A stretch of DNA of 64,000 nucleotides from the NCBI RefSeq assembly GCF_000172175.1, contig NZ_ABJL02000007.1, positions 682,001 through 746,000 of the forward strand, read 5' to 3'. The position numbers were made by a program, and so were the translations under genes. This DNA is from Bacteroides intestinalis DSM 17393 (GTDB lineage: Bacteria > Bacteroidota > Bacteroidia > Bacteroidales > Bacteroidaceae). Under the pieces are notes generated by a model. It ran no database searches, was not told the DNA's origin, and saw nothing but the letters and a program-made list of their open reading frames with translations. Positions 1-7,251 of the stretch are shown one piece after another; position 1 is the first letter of the stretch; each line of letters starts with the position of its first letter.

Positions 1-105
1 GTAGGGGATAGTGCGAAGAATCTCTGGACCGGTGAAAGCACCGTGTTGCCAAGAACGATTACGTTGGAGCCCTATCAATATTACATCTGGAAAATAGAAG
101 GATAA
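1..105 (+). CDS. 3' end of a glycosidase (probably GH13), partial
   Basis: Only the last 34 codons are present, reading in frame from base 1 to the TAA at 103-105. The tail ends with LEPYQYYIWKIEG. This resembles the end of the next gene (LCPYQYRIFKY) and is typical of the C-terminal beta-sandwich of GH13 alpha-amylase-family enzymes, where a final beta strand carries a Tyr-rich segment. The stop is one base before the ATG of the next gene, so the two are almost certainly co-transcribed and translationally coupled. Family assignment is an inference from the short tail and from the neighbouring GH13 and GH97 genes. Confidence 0.6.
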   Translation, partial: VGDSAKNLWTGESTVLPRTITLEPYQYYIWKIEG

Positions 106-106
106 T

Positions 107-1432
107 ATGAAGAAATATATATTTGTTGTAAGCCTGCTGTGCCTGCTTGCTGCCTGTACAGGTAAGCGGCAGGGCGAAGCGGCGGCGGAAGTTGCGGCAT
201 TGCCTGCTGTGGAAGATGTGGTGATGTATCAGGTCAATCCGCGAGTGTTTGCTCCTGAGAAGTCATTCAAGGCGGTGGAACGTCGCTTAGATTCCATTCA
301 GACATTGGGAATCAACGTGGTGTGGTTTATGCCGATCAATGAAGTAGGGCAGGAGAAATCAGTGAATTCCCCCTATTGTGTGAAGGACTATAAAGGAGTG
401 AATCCGGAGTTCGGAACACTGGATGAGTTTAAGGCCTTGGTTGCCACTTGCCATCAGAAGGGGATGAATGTGATTATCGACTGGGTAGCCAATCATACTT
501 CCTGGGACAATGCTTGGATTGCCAACAAGGAATGGTATACGCAGGATGAGGCCGGAAACATAATCTTTCCTGCCGGAACCGGTTGGAAGGATGTGGCTGA
601 CCTAAACTTTGATAATCAGGAGATGCGCCTGGCAATGATTGAAGCCATGAAGTTTTGGGTTACTGAAATCGGCATCGATGGTTTCCGTTGCGATGCGGCG
701 GACTTTGTTCCCTTCGACTTCTGGAAACAGGCGCTCGACTCTTTGCGTGCCATCCCCGAGCGTTCGTTGCTGATGCTGGCTGAAGGGAAAAGACGCGACC
801 ACTTTGATGCTGGTTTTGATATGAATTATTCCTGGGACTTTCTGGATTCACTTCGCGATGTATTCGTAAAAGATGCTCCGGCACAGGAACTGTTTGCTAC
901 GGATAAAGCGGAGTATGACACTATCCCCGTAGGAAAAGTGAAACTGCGTTTTACCACCAATCATGATGAGTCGGCAAAGATGTCGCCTACTAAAGAATTC
1001 GGAGATGTGCGCGGTTCTATGGCAGCTTTCGTACTGACTACTTATCTGCATGGAGGAGCGTTGATTTATGGTTCACAAGAGGCGGGTTATCCCGAAGCTA
1101 TCAACTTCTTTACGTATGTTCCGGTGGATTGGACCGGGAACAGTGAACTGTATCAGGAATACTGCCGTCTGATGGCTCTTTACAACGAGTATCCGGCTAT
1201 TCGTAAAGGGGGATTGAAGACATATCCGCAACCCGATGTGCTGCTATTTGAAAAACAGGATGGTAAAGACCGTGTGTTGGTTGCTGTAAATGTACGTAAT
1301 CGTGAAGTAAATGTGACGCTTCCGCAAGAGTGGAACGGACATCCAAGTAGAGATATGTATAGCGGAACAGAAAAGAAGCTGGAAGCAGAACTGAGCCTGT
1401 GTCCTTATCAGTATCGAATCTTTAAGTATTGA
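107..1432 (+). CDS. GH13 alpha-amylase-family lipoprotein
   Basis: Predicted alpha-glucan hydrolase of 441 residues, exported as a lipoprotein (hydrophobic N-terminus, lipobox LAAC with Cys17). The four GH13 regions are visible: DWVANH at 125-130, GFRCDAAD with nucleophile Asp196, acid/base Glu226 in LAEGK, and NHD with Asp287. All three catalytic carboxylates are present, so the enzyme should be active. It is short for the family, with a compact (beta/alpha)8 barrel and a small C-terminal beta domain. It lies one base after a probable second GH13 gene and 49 bases before a SusB-like GH97 gene, suggesting joint use of starch- or pullulan-type oligosaccharides. Surface or periplasmic placement is not decidable here; the residues after the Cys (TGKRQG) do not show the acidic run typical of surface export signals. 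Confidence 0.9.
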   Translation: MKKYIFVVSLLCLLAACTGKRQGEAAAEVAALPAVEDVVMYQVNPRVFAPEKSFKAVERRLDSIQTLGINVVWFMPINEVGQEKSVNSPYCVKDYKGVNPEFGTLDEFKALVATCHQKGMNVIIDWVANHTSWDNAWIANKEWYTQDEAGNIIFPAGTGWKDVADLNFDNQEMRLAMIEAMKFWVTEIGIDGFRCDAADFVPFDFWKQALDSLRAIPERSLLMLAEGKRRDHFDAGFDMNYSWDFLDSLRDVFVKDAPAQELFATDKAEYDTIPVGKVKLRFTTNHDESAKMSPTKEFGDVRGSMAAFVLTTYLHGGALIYGSQEAGYPEAINFFTYVPVDWTGNSELYQEYCRLMALYNEYPAIRKGGLKTYPQPDVLLFEKQDGKDRVLVAVNVRNREVNVTLPQEWNGHPSRDMYSGTEKKLEAELSLCPYQYRIFKY

Positions 1433-1481
1433 TGAGATGATATTAGTGTTTAAAAGTATCATACTAAAACCATAATAGAAT

Positions 1482-3626
1482 ATGAAACATTCTCTTTTTA
1501 TTGCCTTTTTCCTTTGCCTCGGTTCGTTCGCCTCGGCCCAGCAACTCACTTCTCCTGACGGTAACCTGTCATTGGAGTTTATGGAGCAGGCAGACGGTGT
1601 TCCGACATACCGGCTGGACTATAAAGGCAAACCCGTTTTAACTTCCGGTCGTTTAGGTCTCTTGACGGAAGAAGCCGACCTGACCCGCGGATTCAAGCAG
1701 ACTAACCTCGAACGTGCTTCTGTTGATAACTACTGGAATCCCGTCTGGGGTGAGTACAACCGGGTACGGAATCATTATAACGAAATGACCGTCACCCTGG
1801 AACAACCGGAAACAGGACGTATCCTAAATATCCGTTTCCGCCTGTTCGATGATGGCCTGGGCTTTCGCTACGAACTGCCTTTGCAACGCAAGATGAACTA
1901 CCTCACCGTAAAAGATGAAGTAACCGAATTCAATCTCACGGGAAATCACAAAGCCTTTTGCATTCCCGGCGATTATGATACCAATGAGTTTGCCTATACC
2001 ACTGCCCCTCTATCGGAAATAGCAGTGGATATGGAGAAAAGAATTGCCAAGAAATCTTATGAATCTAAAGCCGAAGGCGGCCTGACAGTGCAAACCCCGT
2101 TAATGATGAAAAGCGAAGACGGCATCTACCTGAATATCCATGAAGCCGCTTTAGTGGATTATGCCGGTATGTTGCTGAATGTAGATGATAAGCAGTTTAA
2201 ACTGAGCGCCCACCTGACTCCTGATAAATTGGGTAAGAAAGGCTATTTGCAACTACCCGTGTTGTCTCCCTGGCGTACCGTTATTGTTAGCGATGATGCC
2301 CGCGACATTCTTGCTTCTCAGTTGATTTATAATCTGAACGAACCTTGCCAATATGAAGATACCTCCTGGATTCGTCCGATGAAATTCGTCGGCGTGTGGT
2401 GGGAAATGTTCACAGGCGAAGGAAAGACCTGGGCGTATAGTGATTTCTATCAGGCCAAGCCCGGCATCACAGATTATACCAAACTGAAACCTAACGGCCA
2501 TCACCCCGCCAATACCGCCCATGTGAAGGAATATATCGACTTCGCCTCCGCCCATGGCATCGACGGAATACTAGTAGAAGGCTGGAACGAAGGTTGGGAA
2601 GATTGGGCTTCCTACCGGAAAGACCGTCAGTTCCTCTTCAACAAAGCTTATCCCGACTTCGACGTCAAAGAGCTGCAACGTTATGCCAAAGAAAAAGGCG
2701 TGCAAATGGTGATGCACCACGAAACAGCCGCGAATGCTGCCGACTACGAACGCCAATTGGATGAGGCCTTCCAGTTCATGGTAGACAATGGCTATCATGC
2801 CGTGAAAACCGGCTACGTAGGTTACATCATCCCCCGTAATGAATATCACTCTTCCCAATGGATGAACAACCATTACATCCATGTAGCCCGTCGTGCTGCT
2901 GATTATAAAGTAATGGTTAATAGCCACGAGGCAGTACGCCCCACCGGTTTGTGCCGTACTTATCCTAACTGGCTGGCCCAGGAATCTGCTCGTGGCGGAG
3001 AGTTCGAAACAATGGGCGGCAATGATCCCGATCATACCTGTATCCTGCCTTTTACCCGCCTGAAAGGTGGTCCGATGGACTATACTCCGGGTATTTTCGA
3101 GACAAGACTGTCTTATTACAACGGTGAGAAACCCAACGAACGTGTGCATACCACTTTGGTGAAGCAAATGGCACTCTACATGACCATGCCTTCTCCTATT
3201 CAGATGGTAGCCGACCTGCCTTCCAATTACGCCCGTTTCCCGGATGCCTTCCGCTTCATTGAAGATGTTGCGGTAGACTGGGACAATAGCTGGTATCTGG
3301 AAGCCGAACCGGGAGATTACATCACCGTAGCCCGCAAGGCAAAAGGCGAAGACGAATGGTTTGTTGGCGGCATTACTGATGAGAACAGTCGTACGGCAAC
3401 GATTCCTTTCTCCTGGCTTCCAGAAGGAAAACAATATATCGCTACCATTTACGAAGATGGTAAGGATGCAGATTGGGATACCAATCCCCAAAGCTATCGT
3501 ATACGTAAGGTAGTAGTGACACCTAAGAGTGTACTGAAACAGAAATTAGCCGCCAGTGGCGGCGTTGCCATTAGCATCAAAGAGGCTGATAAAGCGGAGA
3601 TGAAAGGCTTGAAAACCATCCGCTAA
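1482..3626 (+). CDS. GH97 alpha-glucosidase, SusB-like
   Basis: Periplasmic exo-acting alpha-glucosidase of 714 residues with a cleavable signal peptide ending near ASAQQ. From memory it aligns along its length with Bacteroides thetaiotaomicron SusB (738 residues). Glu414 (MHHE), Glu483 (NSHEA) and Glu507 (ARGGE) have the same mutual spacing as SusB Glu439, Glu508 and Glu532, which are its bases and acid. This puts it in the inverting, calcium-dependent GH97 branch and not in the retaining alpha-galactosidase branch. The N-terminal beta-sandwich covers about residues 20-280, the barrel about 281-600, followed by a C-terminal beta domain. It follows the GH13 gene by 49 bases and is probably the last gene of that operon, because a terminator stands at 3685-3717. 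Confidence 0.93.
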   Translation: MKHSLFIAFFLCLGSFASAQQLTSPDGNLSLEFMEQADGVPTYRLDYKGKPVLTSGRLGLLTEEADLTRGFKQTNLERASVDNYWNPVWGEYNRVRNHYNEMTVTLEQPETGRILNIRFRLFDDGLGFRYELPLQRKMNYLTVKDEVTEFNLTGNHKAFCIPGDYDTNEFAYTTAPLSEIAVDMEKRIAKKSYESKAEGGLTVQTPLMMKSEDGIYLNIHEAALVDYAGMLLNVDDKQFKLSAHLTPDKLGKKGYLQLPVLSPWRTVIVSDDARDILASQLIYNLNEPCQYEDTSWIRPMKFVGVWWEMFTGEGKTWAYSDFYQAKPGITDYTKLKPNGHHPANTAHVKEYIDFASAHGIDGILVEGWNEGWEDWASYRKDRQFLFNKAYPDFDVKELQRYAKEKGVQMVMHHETAANAADYERQLDEAFQFMVDNGYHAVKTGYVGYIIPRNEYHSSQWMNNHYIHVARRAADYKVMVNSHEAVRPTGLCRTYPNWLAQESARGGEFETMGGNDPDHTCILPFTRLKGGPMDYTPGIFETRLSYYNGEKPNERVHTTLVKQMALYMTMPSPIQMVADLPSNYARFPDAFRFIEDVAVDWDNSWYLEAEPGDYITVARKAKGEDEWFVGGITDENSRTATIPFSWLPEGKQYIATIYEDGKDADWDTNPQSYRIRKVVVTPKSVLKQKLAASGGVAISIKEADKAEMKGLKTIR

Positions 3627-3684
3627 GGCATAAAGGCATTAAATGGAGATATACTCTGCATTTAATATTAAAGTTAACAATACG

Positions 3685-3717
3685 AATAGGGAGGCCGGGA
3701 GGTTCCCCTATTTTTTT
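3685..3717 (+). terminator. Rho-independent terminator after GH97
   Basis: Arms AATAGGG (3685-3691) and CCCTATT (3706-3712) close a loop of 14 bases, and the right arm runs into seven T residues (3711-3717). It sits 59 bases after the GH97 stop. Confidence 0.75.
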
Positions 3718-3815
3718 GTGCCTTTGGGAACTATTCATCTCCCTTTATACGGGATTACTCTCTCCGATAGTGGAGGTACCGTAAGAGGTGGGATAAGAGG
3801 AGAGGCTTAAAAACA

Positions 3816-3846
3816 ACGAAGGGCTTCCTCACGGAAACCCTTGCGT
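3816..3846 (-). terminator. Hairpin terminator for the DUF2807 gene
   Basis: An imperfect stem pairs ACGAAGGG..TTCC with GGAA..CCCTTGCGT around a four-base loop, with one bulged base on each side. Read on the minus strand it is followed by TGTTTTTA, so it fits the end of the minus-strand gene that stops at 3897. The + side also has a short T run (GTTTTG), so weak two-way activity is possible. Confidence 0.6.
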
Positions 3847-3896
3847 TTTGTGTGTTAGAAAAAACTTTTTTCCTATAGTAGTTGTAAGAGAGAATT

Positions 3897-4760
3897 TTAA
3901 AGTTTGTACAAGCTCTTCTTCGGGTAATCCAATTCAGGATTTCCTTTGTAACCTACCTTACCGCTACCGCTGGTGCGTACTTTCAGAAATTCGGTAGCAA
4001 AGCATTTGATACTGCCCGAACCGGCTACACTGGCGGAAACGCGCTGGGCTTCATAACCTTCTGTAAGGAGGTCGCCCGAACCGGCTACACTGTAAGAAGC
4101 GGTTTGAGTAGTTCCGGTAATGGTAGCTGAACCTGATCCGGCAACGCTTGCTTCCGTGCCTGTGGCGGTTACATTCTTCAATATCATGTCACCCGATCCG
4201 GCTACAGAAACTTTCAGATTGTTGCAAGTGATGTTATTTGCATTGATATCACCTGAACCGGCTACAGATACCTTCATATCATTACATTTAATGCCACTAC
4301 CCTTGATGTCTCCCGAACCTGCAACATTGATTGTCAGGTTATCATCGGTTTGAAGTCCATTCTTCAGGAAAATATCACCTGAACCTGCAACAGAAATGCC
4401 ATTCAACGTTTCAGCAGATACGCGTACATCCAACTTTTTATAAGATACATTGACGTTCTTCTTGAAACCGATATATAAGGTGTTATCCTTTACCTTAATA
4501 TCCAGTAAGTCTATAATGTTGTCTGAAGTGTAGACCTCCACTTCAGGATGTCCCGATTTTTGGGTAAACGTAACATCCGGACTGCCGGCTACGCTGATTT
4601 TCTTGAAATTGTCTACCTTGATGTCCTTGGTTACGTAAGTATTGCTGGCTACTACTTTCTTATTGCTCCAGTTACCGGAACTGTAGTTCTTGCTTTGTGA
4701 ACACGCTGTTGTACTGATGATTAAACAGATACATGTGATAAGACTTGCTAACTTTCTCAT
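3897..4760 (-). CDS. DUF2807 (GIN-domain) beta-helix lipoprotein
   Basis: Secreted lipoprotein of 287 residues from the ATG at 4760. An upstream ATG at 4787 is in frame, but the 4760 start gives a clean signal peptide (MRKLASLITCICLIISTTAC) and has AAAGAAG just in front. The body is built from a ladder of near-identical rungs of form (S/N)VAGSGD(I/M/L), at least eight of them, spaced about 18-20 residues apart. This is the single-stranded right-handed beta-helix of the DUF2807 (GIN, putative auto-transporter adhesin head) family. Its molecular role is not known. No partner genes are adjacent, and it is transcribed away from the metalloprotease gene. Confidence 0.85.
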   Translation of the reverse strand: MRKLASLITCICLIISTTACSQSKNYSSGNWSNKKVVASNTYVTKDIKVDNFKKISVAGSPDVTFTQKSGHPEVEVYTSDNIIDLLDIKVKDNTLYIGFKKNVNVSYKKLDVRVSAETLNGISVAGSGDIFLKNGLQTDDNLTINVAGSGDIKGSGIKCNDMKVSVAGSGDINANNITCNNLKVSVAGSGDMILKNVTATGTEASVAGSGSATITGTTQTASYSVAGSGDLLTEGYEAQRVSASVAGSGSIKCFATEFLKVRTSGSGKVGYKGNPELDYPKKSLYKL

Positions 4761-4967
4761 AACTTCTTTAGTTTTATAATTATTCATATATATTATTCCT
4801 GTTTACCTATTAGACGTAAGTTACTTAAAAAAGGTTGCATGTTTTTTTCTCTTTTTTTCAGAAACTTTTTAGTGAACGTCCGGTCATGTTATATAAGTCA
4901 ATATTCATGCCAAATCTATAAAGTGTTGATATATAGAATGTCTTCTTTTGAAGCATGTGTTCATTTT

Positions 4968-4981
4968 CGGACACTTGTCCG
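4968..4981. promoter_or_regulatory. 14-bp near-palindrome upstream of the metallopeptidase gene
   Basis: CGGACA-CT-TGTCCG is an inverted repeat (6-bp arms, 2-base centre), flanked by TTTT on both sides and ending 47 bases before the assumed start codon. It could be an operator or a very short hairpin; nothing further supports either reading. Confidence 0.3.
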
Positions 4982-5028
4982 TTTTTGGTTGCCCGATCAC
5001 TTGTATATTCGGATGATATTTCGTTCAT

Positions 5029-5760
5029 TTGTCTGTTTATTCATTGGGAGATTTTATTGTTTTGGAAAATGTATTGGAAGATAATGAACTTGGGCGTTTC
5101 CTTATTAAGGTGAATACCCGTGCCCGGCGCCTGACTTTCCGTACGCGGGAAGATGCCGTCTATGTAACCGTTTCGCCCGGAACTACGATGAAAGAGGTGA
5201 AGGATGCAATAGAACAGTTGCGTCCTCGTCTGCGGATAGCCCGTAAAAAACATACCCGTCCTTTGATAGACTTGAACTTCCGGATAGATACGGAGTTCTT
5301 CAAGCTAAGTCTTGTAAGCGGACAGCGTGAACGCTTTCTTTCGCGTTCCGAACTGGGCGAGATGCAGATTATTTGTCCTCCGGGAGCCGATTTCTCGGAT
5401 GAAGGATTACAGGCATGGTTGCGTAAAGTCATTGAAGAAGCCTTGCGGCGTAATGCGAAGATTATTCTTCCACCCCGTCTGTATATGCTTTCGCAAAAGC
5501 ATAACCTGCCTTATCAAAGTGTAAAAATCAATTCCAGCAGTGGGCGTTGGGGCAGTTGCTCGGCACGGCGTAACATAAATCTTTCTTTCTATCTGGTCTT
5601 ACTTCCGAAGCACCTGATAGACTATGTGCTCTTACATGAATTGTCTCATACTCGCGAAATGAATCATGGAGAGCGTTTCTGGGCACTTCTCGACGAACTG
5701 ACGGAAGGAAAAGCCCAGGCATTGCGGAAAGAGCTGAAAGAATACCGCACGGAAATATAG
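5029..5760 (+). CDS. YgjP-type (DUF45, M48-like) zinc metallopeptidase
   Basis: Cytosolic protein of about 243 residues in the YgjP/DUF45 group. The zinc site is plain: HELSH at 203-207 followed by NH at 212-213 and FW, that is HExxH-x5-H with the SprT-like spacing. The upstream GRWGSCS segment around 175-181 is also characteristic. No signal peptide is seen. The start is uncertain: there is no in-frame ATG, and the coordinates use a TTG at 5029; in-frame TTG codons at 5044, 5062 and 5071 are alternatives, and no strong ribosome-binding sequence decides between them. Family members often sit beside restriction systems, but none is seen here. Confidence 0.85.
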   Translation: MSVYSLGDFIVLENVLEDNELGRFLIKVNTRARRLTFRTREDAVYVTVSPGTTMKEVKDAIEQLRPRLRIARKKHTRPLIDLNFRIDTEFFKLSLVSGQRERFLSRSELGEMQIICPPGADFSDEGLQAWLRKVIEEALRRNAKIILPPRLYMLSQKHNLPYQSVKINSSSGRWGSCSARRNINLSFYLVLLPKHLIDYVLLHELSHTREMNHGERFWALLDELTEGKAQALRKELKEYRTEI

Positions 5761-5774
5761 GATCGTTTTACCCA

Positions 5775-5818
5775 CTCCCTACCTACTCCTTACTATAGAA
5801 CAGGGAGAAGGTGGGGAG
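5775..5818. terminator. Long imperfect hairpin between convergent genes
   Basis: A 17-bp stem with about three mismatches pairs the CTCC-rich left side (5775-5791) with the GGGAG-rich right side (5802-5818) over a 10-base loop. Each arm carries its own word twice at an 11-base interval (CTCC at 5775 and 5786; GGGAG at 5803 and 5814). It lies between the ends of the metallopeptidase gene (+) and the small membrane protein gene (-), so a two-way terminator is the simplest reading, although no long T run follows. Confidence 0.45.
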
Positions 5819-5865
5819 CAGATGAGAGGTCGGTGAGACTTAGTAATACAGTGGGTATAGTCTAT

Positions 5866-6264
5866 CTATTTCTGTGATAACTGTTTTACTTCCTCATTTT
5901 CTTTTTCAAAACGATAGGTTCCCCCTCTTTCGCTTAGTTCGAACAAGGAAAGTTTTTCGGTTTCATTATCCACAATAAGCAGTGCGCTCTGTTCGGCAAA
6001 ACGTTTCACGTCAATGCTGAATGGCTCTTCTGTTATTTTTTTATTCACCAGTACGCTGTCATTAATCATTAGTGATAAGGAGTCTCCTACAAATCCTTTC
6101 GTTAATGTAATGGTATATGTTTCAATGAAATTCCGGTCTTCATCTTTCTTTTTATCCAGACGCAGACTCATGTAAACGAAGATGACTACTACGAAAATAA
6201 CAGCAAAAGCCAGGATGCCGTTGCCTACCATAAACTGTTTGTTAGTATTCAGACGATGTGCCAT
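5866..6264 (-). CDS. Small single-pass membrane protein, unknown function
   Basis: Predicted 132-residue inner-membrane protein. A hydrophobic segment at about residues 13-33 is followed by a basic and acidic stretch (RLDKKKDEDR), then a soluble, probably extracytoplasmic, domain of about 95 residues rich in beta-forming residues. The topology suggests a bitopic protein with a short cytosolic N-terminus. I do not recognise a named family. It stands alone between a convergent gene and a divergent esterase gene, so its context gives no role. Confidence 0.75.
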   Translation of the reverse strand: MAHRLNTNKQFMVGNGILAFAVIFVVVIFVYMSLRLDKKKDEDRNFIETYTITLTKGFVGDSLSLMINDSVLVNKKITEEPFSIDVKRFAEQSALLIVDNETEKLSLFELSERGGTYRFEKENEEVKQLSQK

Positions 6265-6388
6265 AAAGTTTGAAGTTTTAAGAAAGGTACAAATGTAACG
6301 AATAGATGCTATATTTCAGTACCTGAAGAGTAACTTTCTTAGATAAATTGCCTAATATTGCAGTTGCAAAACTTTAAATGAAGATGCC

Positions 6389-7213
6389 ATGAAAAGGAAA
6401 GTGACTCTCCTGTTGCTATTATTCTGTATATTTACCCTGCATGCACAAGGAGTGTATAAAACGGATAAAGACCTTTCTTATGTTTCCGATGAGGAAACTG
6501 ATGCCTATCGAAAAGAACGTTGTAAACTGGATGTCTACTATCCGGTGGACAAGAAAGATTTCCCTACCATTGTATGGTTTCATGGTGGGGGACTGGAAGG
6601 TGGCGGTAAGCATATTCCACAAGAATTGATGAATAGAGGCTTTGCTGTAGTAGCGGTGAATTATCGCTTGAGTCCCAAAGCCCAAAATCCTGCTTATATT
6701 GAAGATGCTGCCGCGGCTGTGGCGTGGACATTCAGCCATATAGAAGAATTCGGTGGTAGTAAAGATAAGATATTTGTTTCCGGTCATTCGGCAGGAGGTT
6801 ATCTTTCATTAATGCTGGCTATGGATAAAAAGTATATGGAAGCTTATGGTGCGGATGCCGATAAAGTAGCCGCTTATCTTCCTGTTAGCGGGCAGACCGT
6901 AACCCACTTCACTATTCGCAAAGAACGGGGATTGCCGAATGGTATTCCTGTTATTGATGAGTATGCCCCTGTGAATCGTGTACGCAAAGATACCCCTCCC
7001 ATAATACTGATTACTGGTGACCGTAACCTGGAAATGGCGGATCGTTGGGAAGAAAATGCATTGCTTGCTTCGGTGCTAAAGAATATCGGGAACAAGAAGT
7101 CTGCTTTGTACGAACTGCAAGGTTTTAATCACGGCACAGTGCTTGAACCGGCTTGTTTCCTGATTATAAACTATATCCGTGACTACTGTAGAAGCATGGC
7201 AGGTCAGAAATAA
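6389..7213 (+). CDS. Secreted alpha/beta-hydrolase, carbohydrate-esterase-like
   Basis: Exported esterase of 274 residues with a signal peptide ending near LHAQG. The hormone-sensitive-lipase-like layout is clear: oxyanion motif HGGG at 65-68, nucleophile Ser134 in GHSAGG, Asp211 in the ITGD turn and His248 in GFNHG complete the triad. Such BD-FAE-like enzymes remove acyl groups (acetyl or feruloyl) from plant polysaccharide fragments; the actual ester is not decidable. It precedes a GH3 beta-glucosidase gene by 38 bases on the same strand and may share its transcript, consistent with a two-enzyme side-chain and disaccharide clean-up unit. Confidence 0.85.
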   Translation: MKRKVTLLLLLFCIFTLHAQGVYKTDKDLSYVSDEETDAYRKERCKLDVYYPVDKKDFPTIVWFHGGGLEGGGKHIPQELMNRGFAVVAVNYRLSPKAQNPAYIEDAAAAVAWTFSHIEEFGGSKDKIFVSGHSAGGYLSLMLAMDKKYMEAYGADADKVAAYLPVSGQTVTHFTIRKERGLPNGIPVIDEYAPVNRVRKDTPPIILITGDRNLEMADRWEENALLASVLKNIGNKKSALYELQGFNHGTVLEPACFLIINYIRDYCRSMAGQK

Positions 7214-7251
7214 GTAAGATAAAACTATCTTATTAAATAAAAAACAAAACC

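Noticed and set aside
2571..3491. 306-codon minus-strand ORF opposite the GH97 gene
   Set aside because: It lies fully within a strongly conserved enzyme gene and shows no domain.
3737..3776. Possible additional 22-bp array (TCCC..GGGA and CTCC..GGAG inverted repeats)
   Set aside because: Only two units, with left arms 23 and right arms 21 bases apart and no third unit; phase is not convincing.
4839..5084. 81-codon + strand ORF upstream of the metallopeptidase
   Set aside because: No family resemblance, AT-rich non-coding composition, and it overlaps the start of the real gene in another frame.
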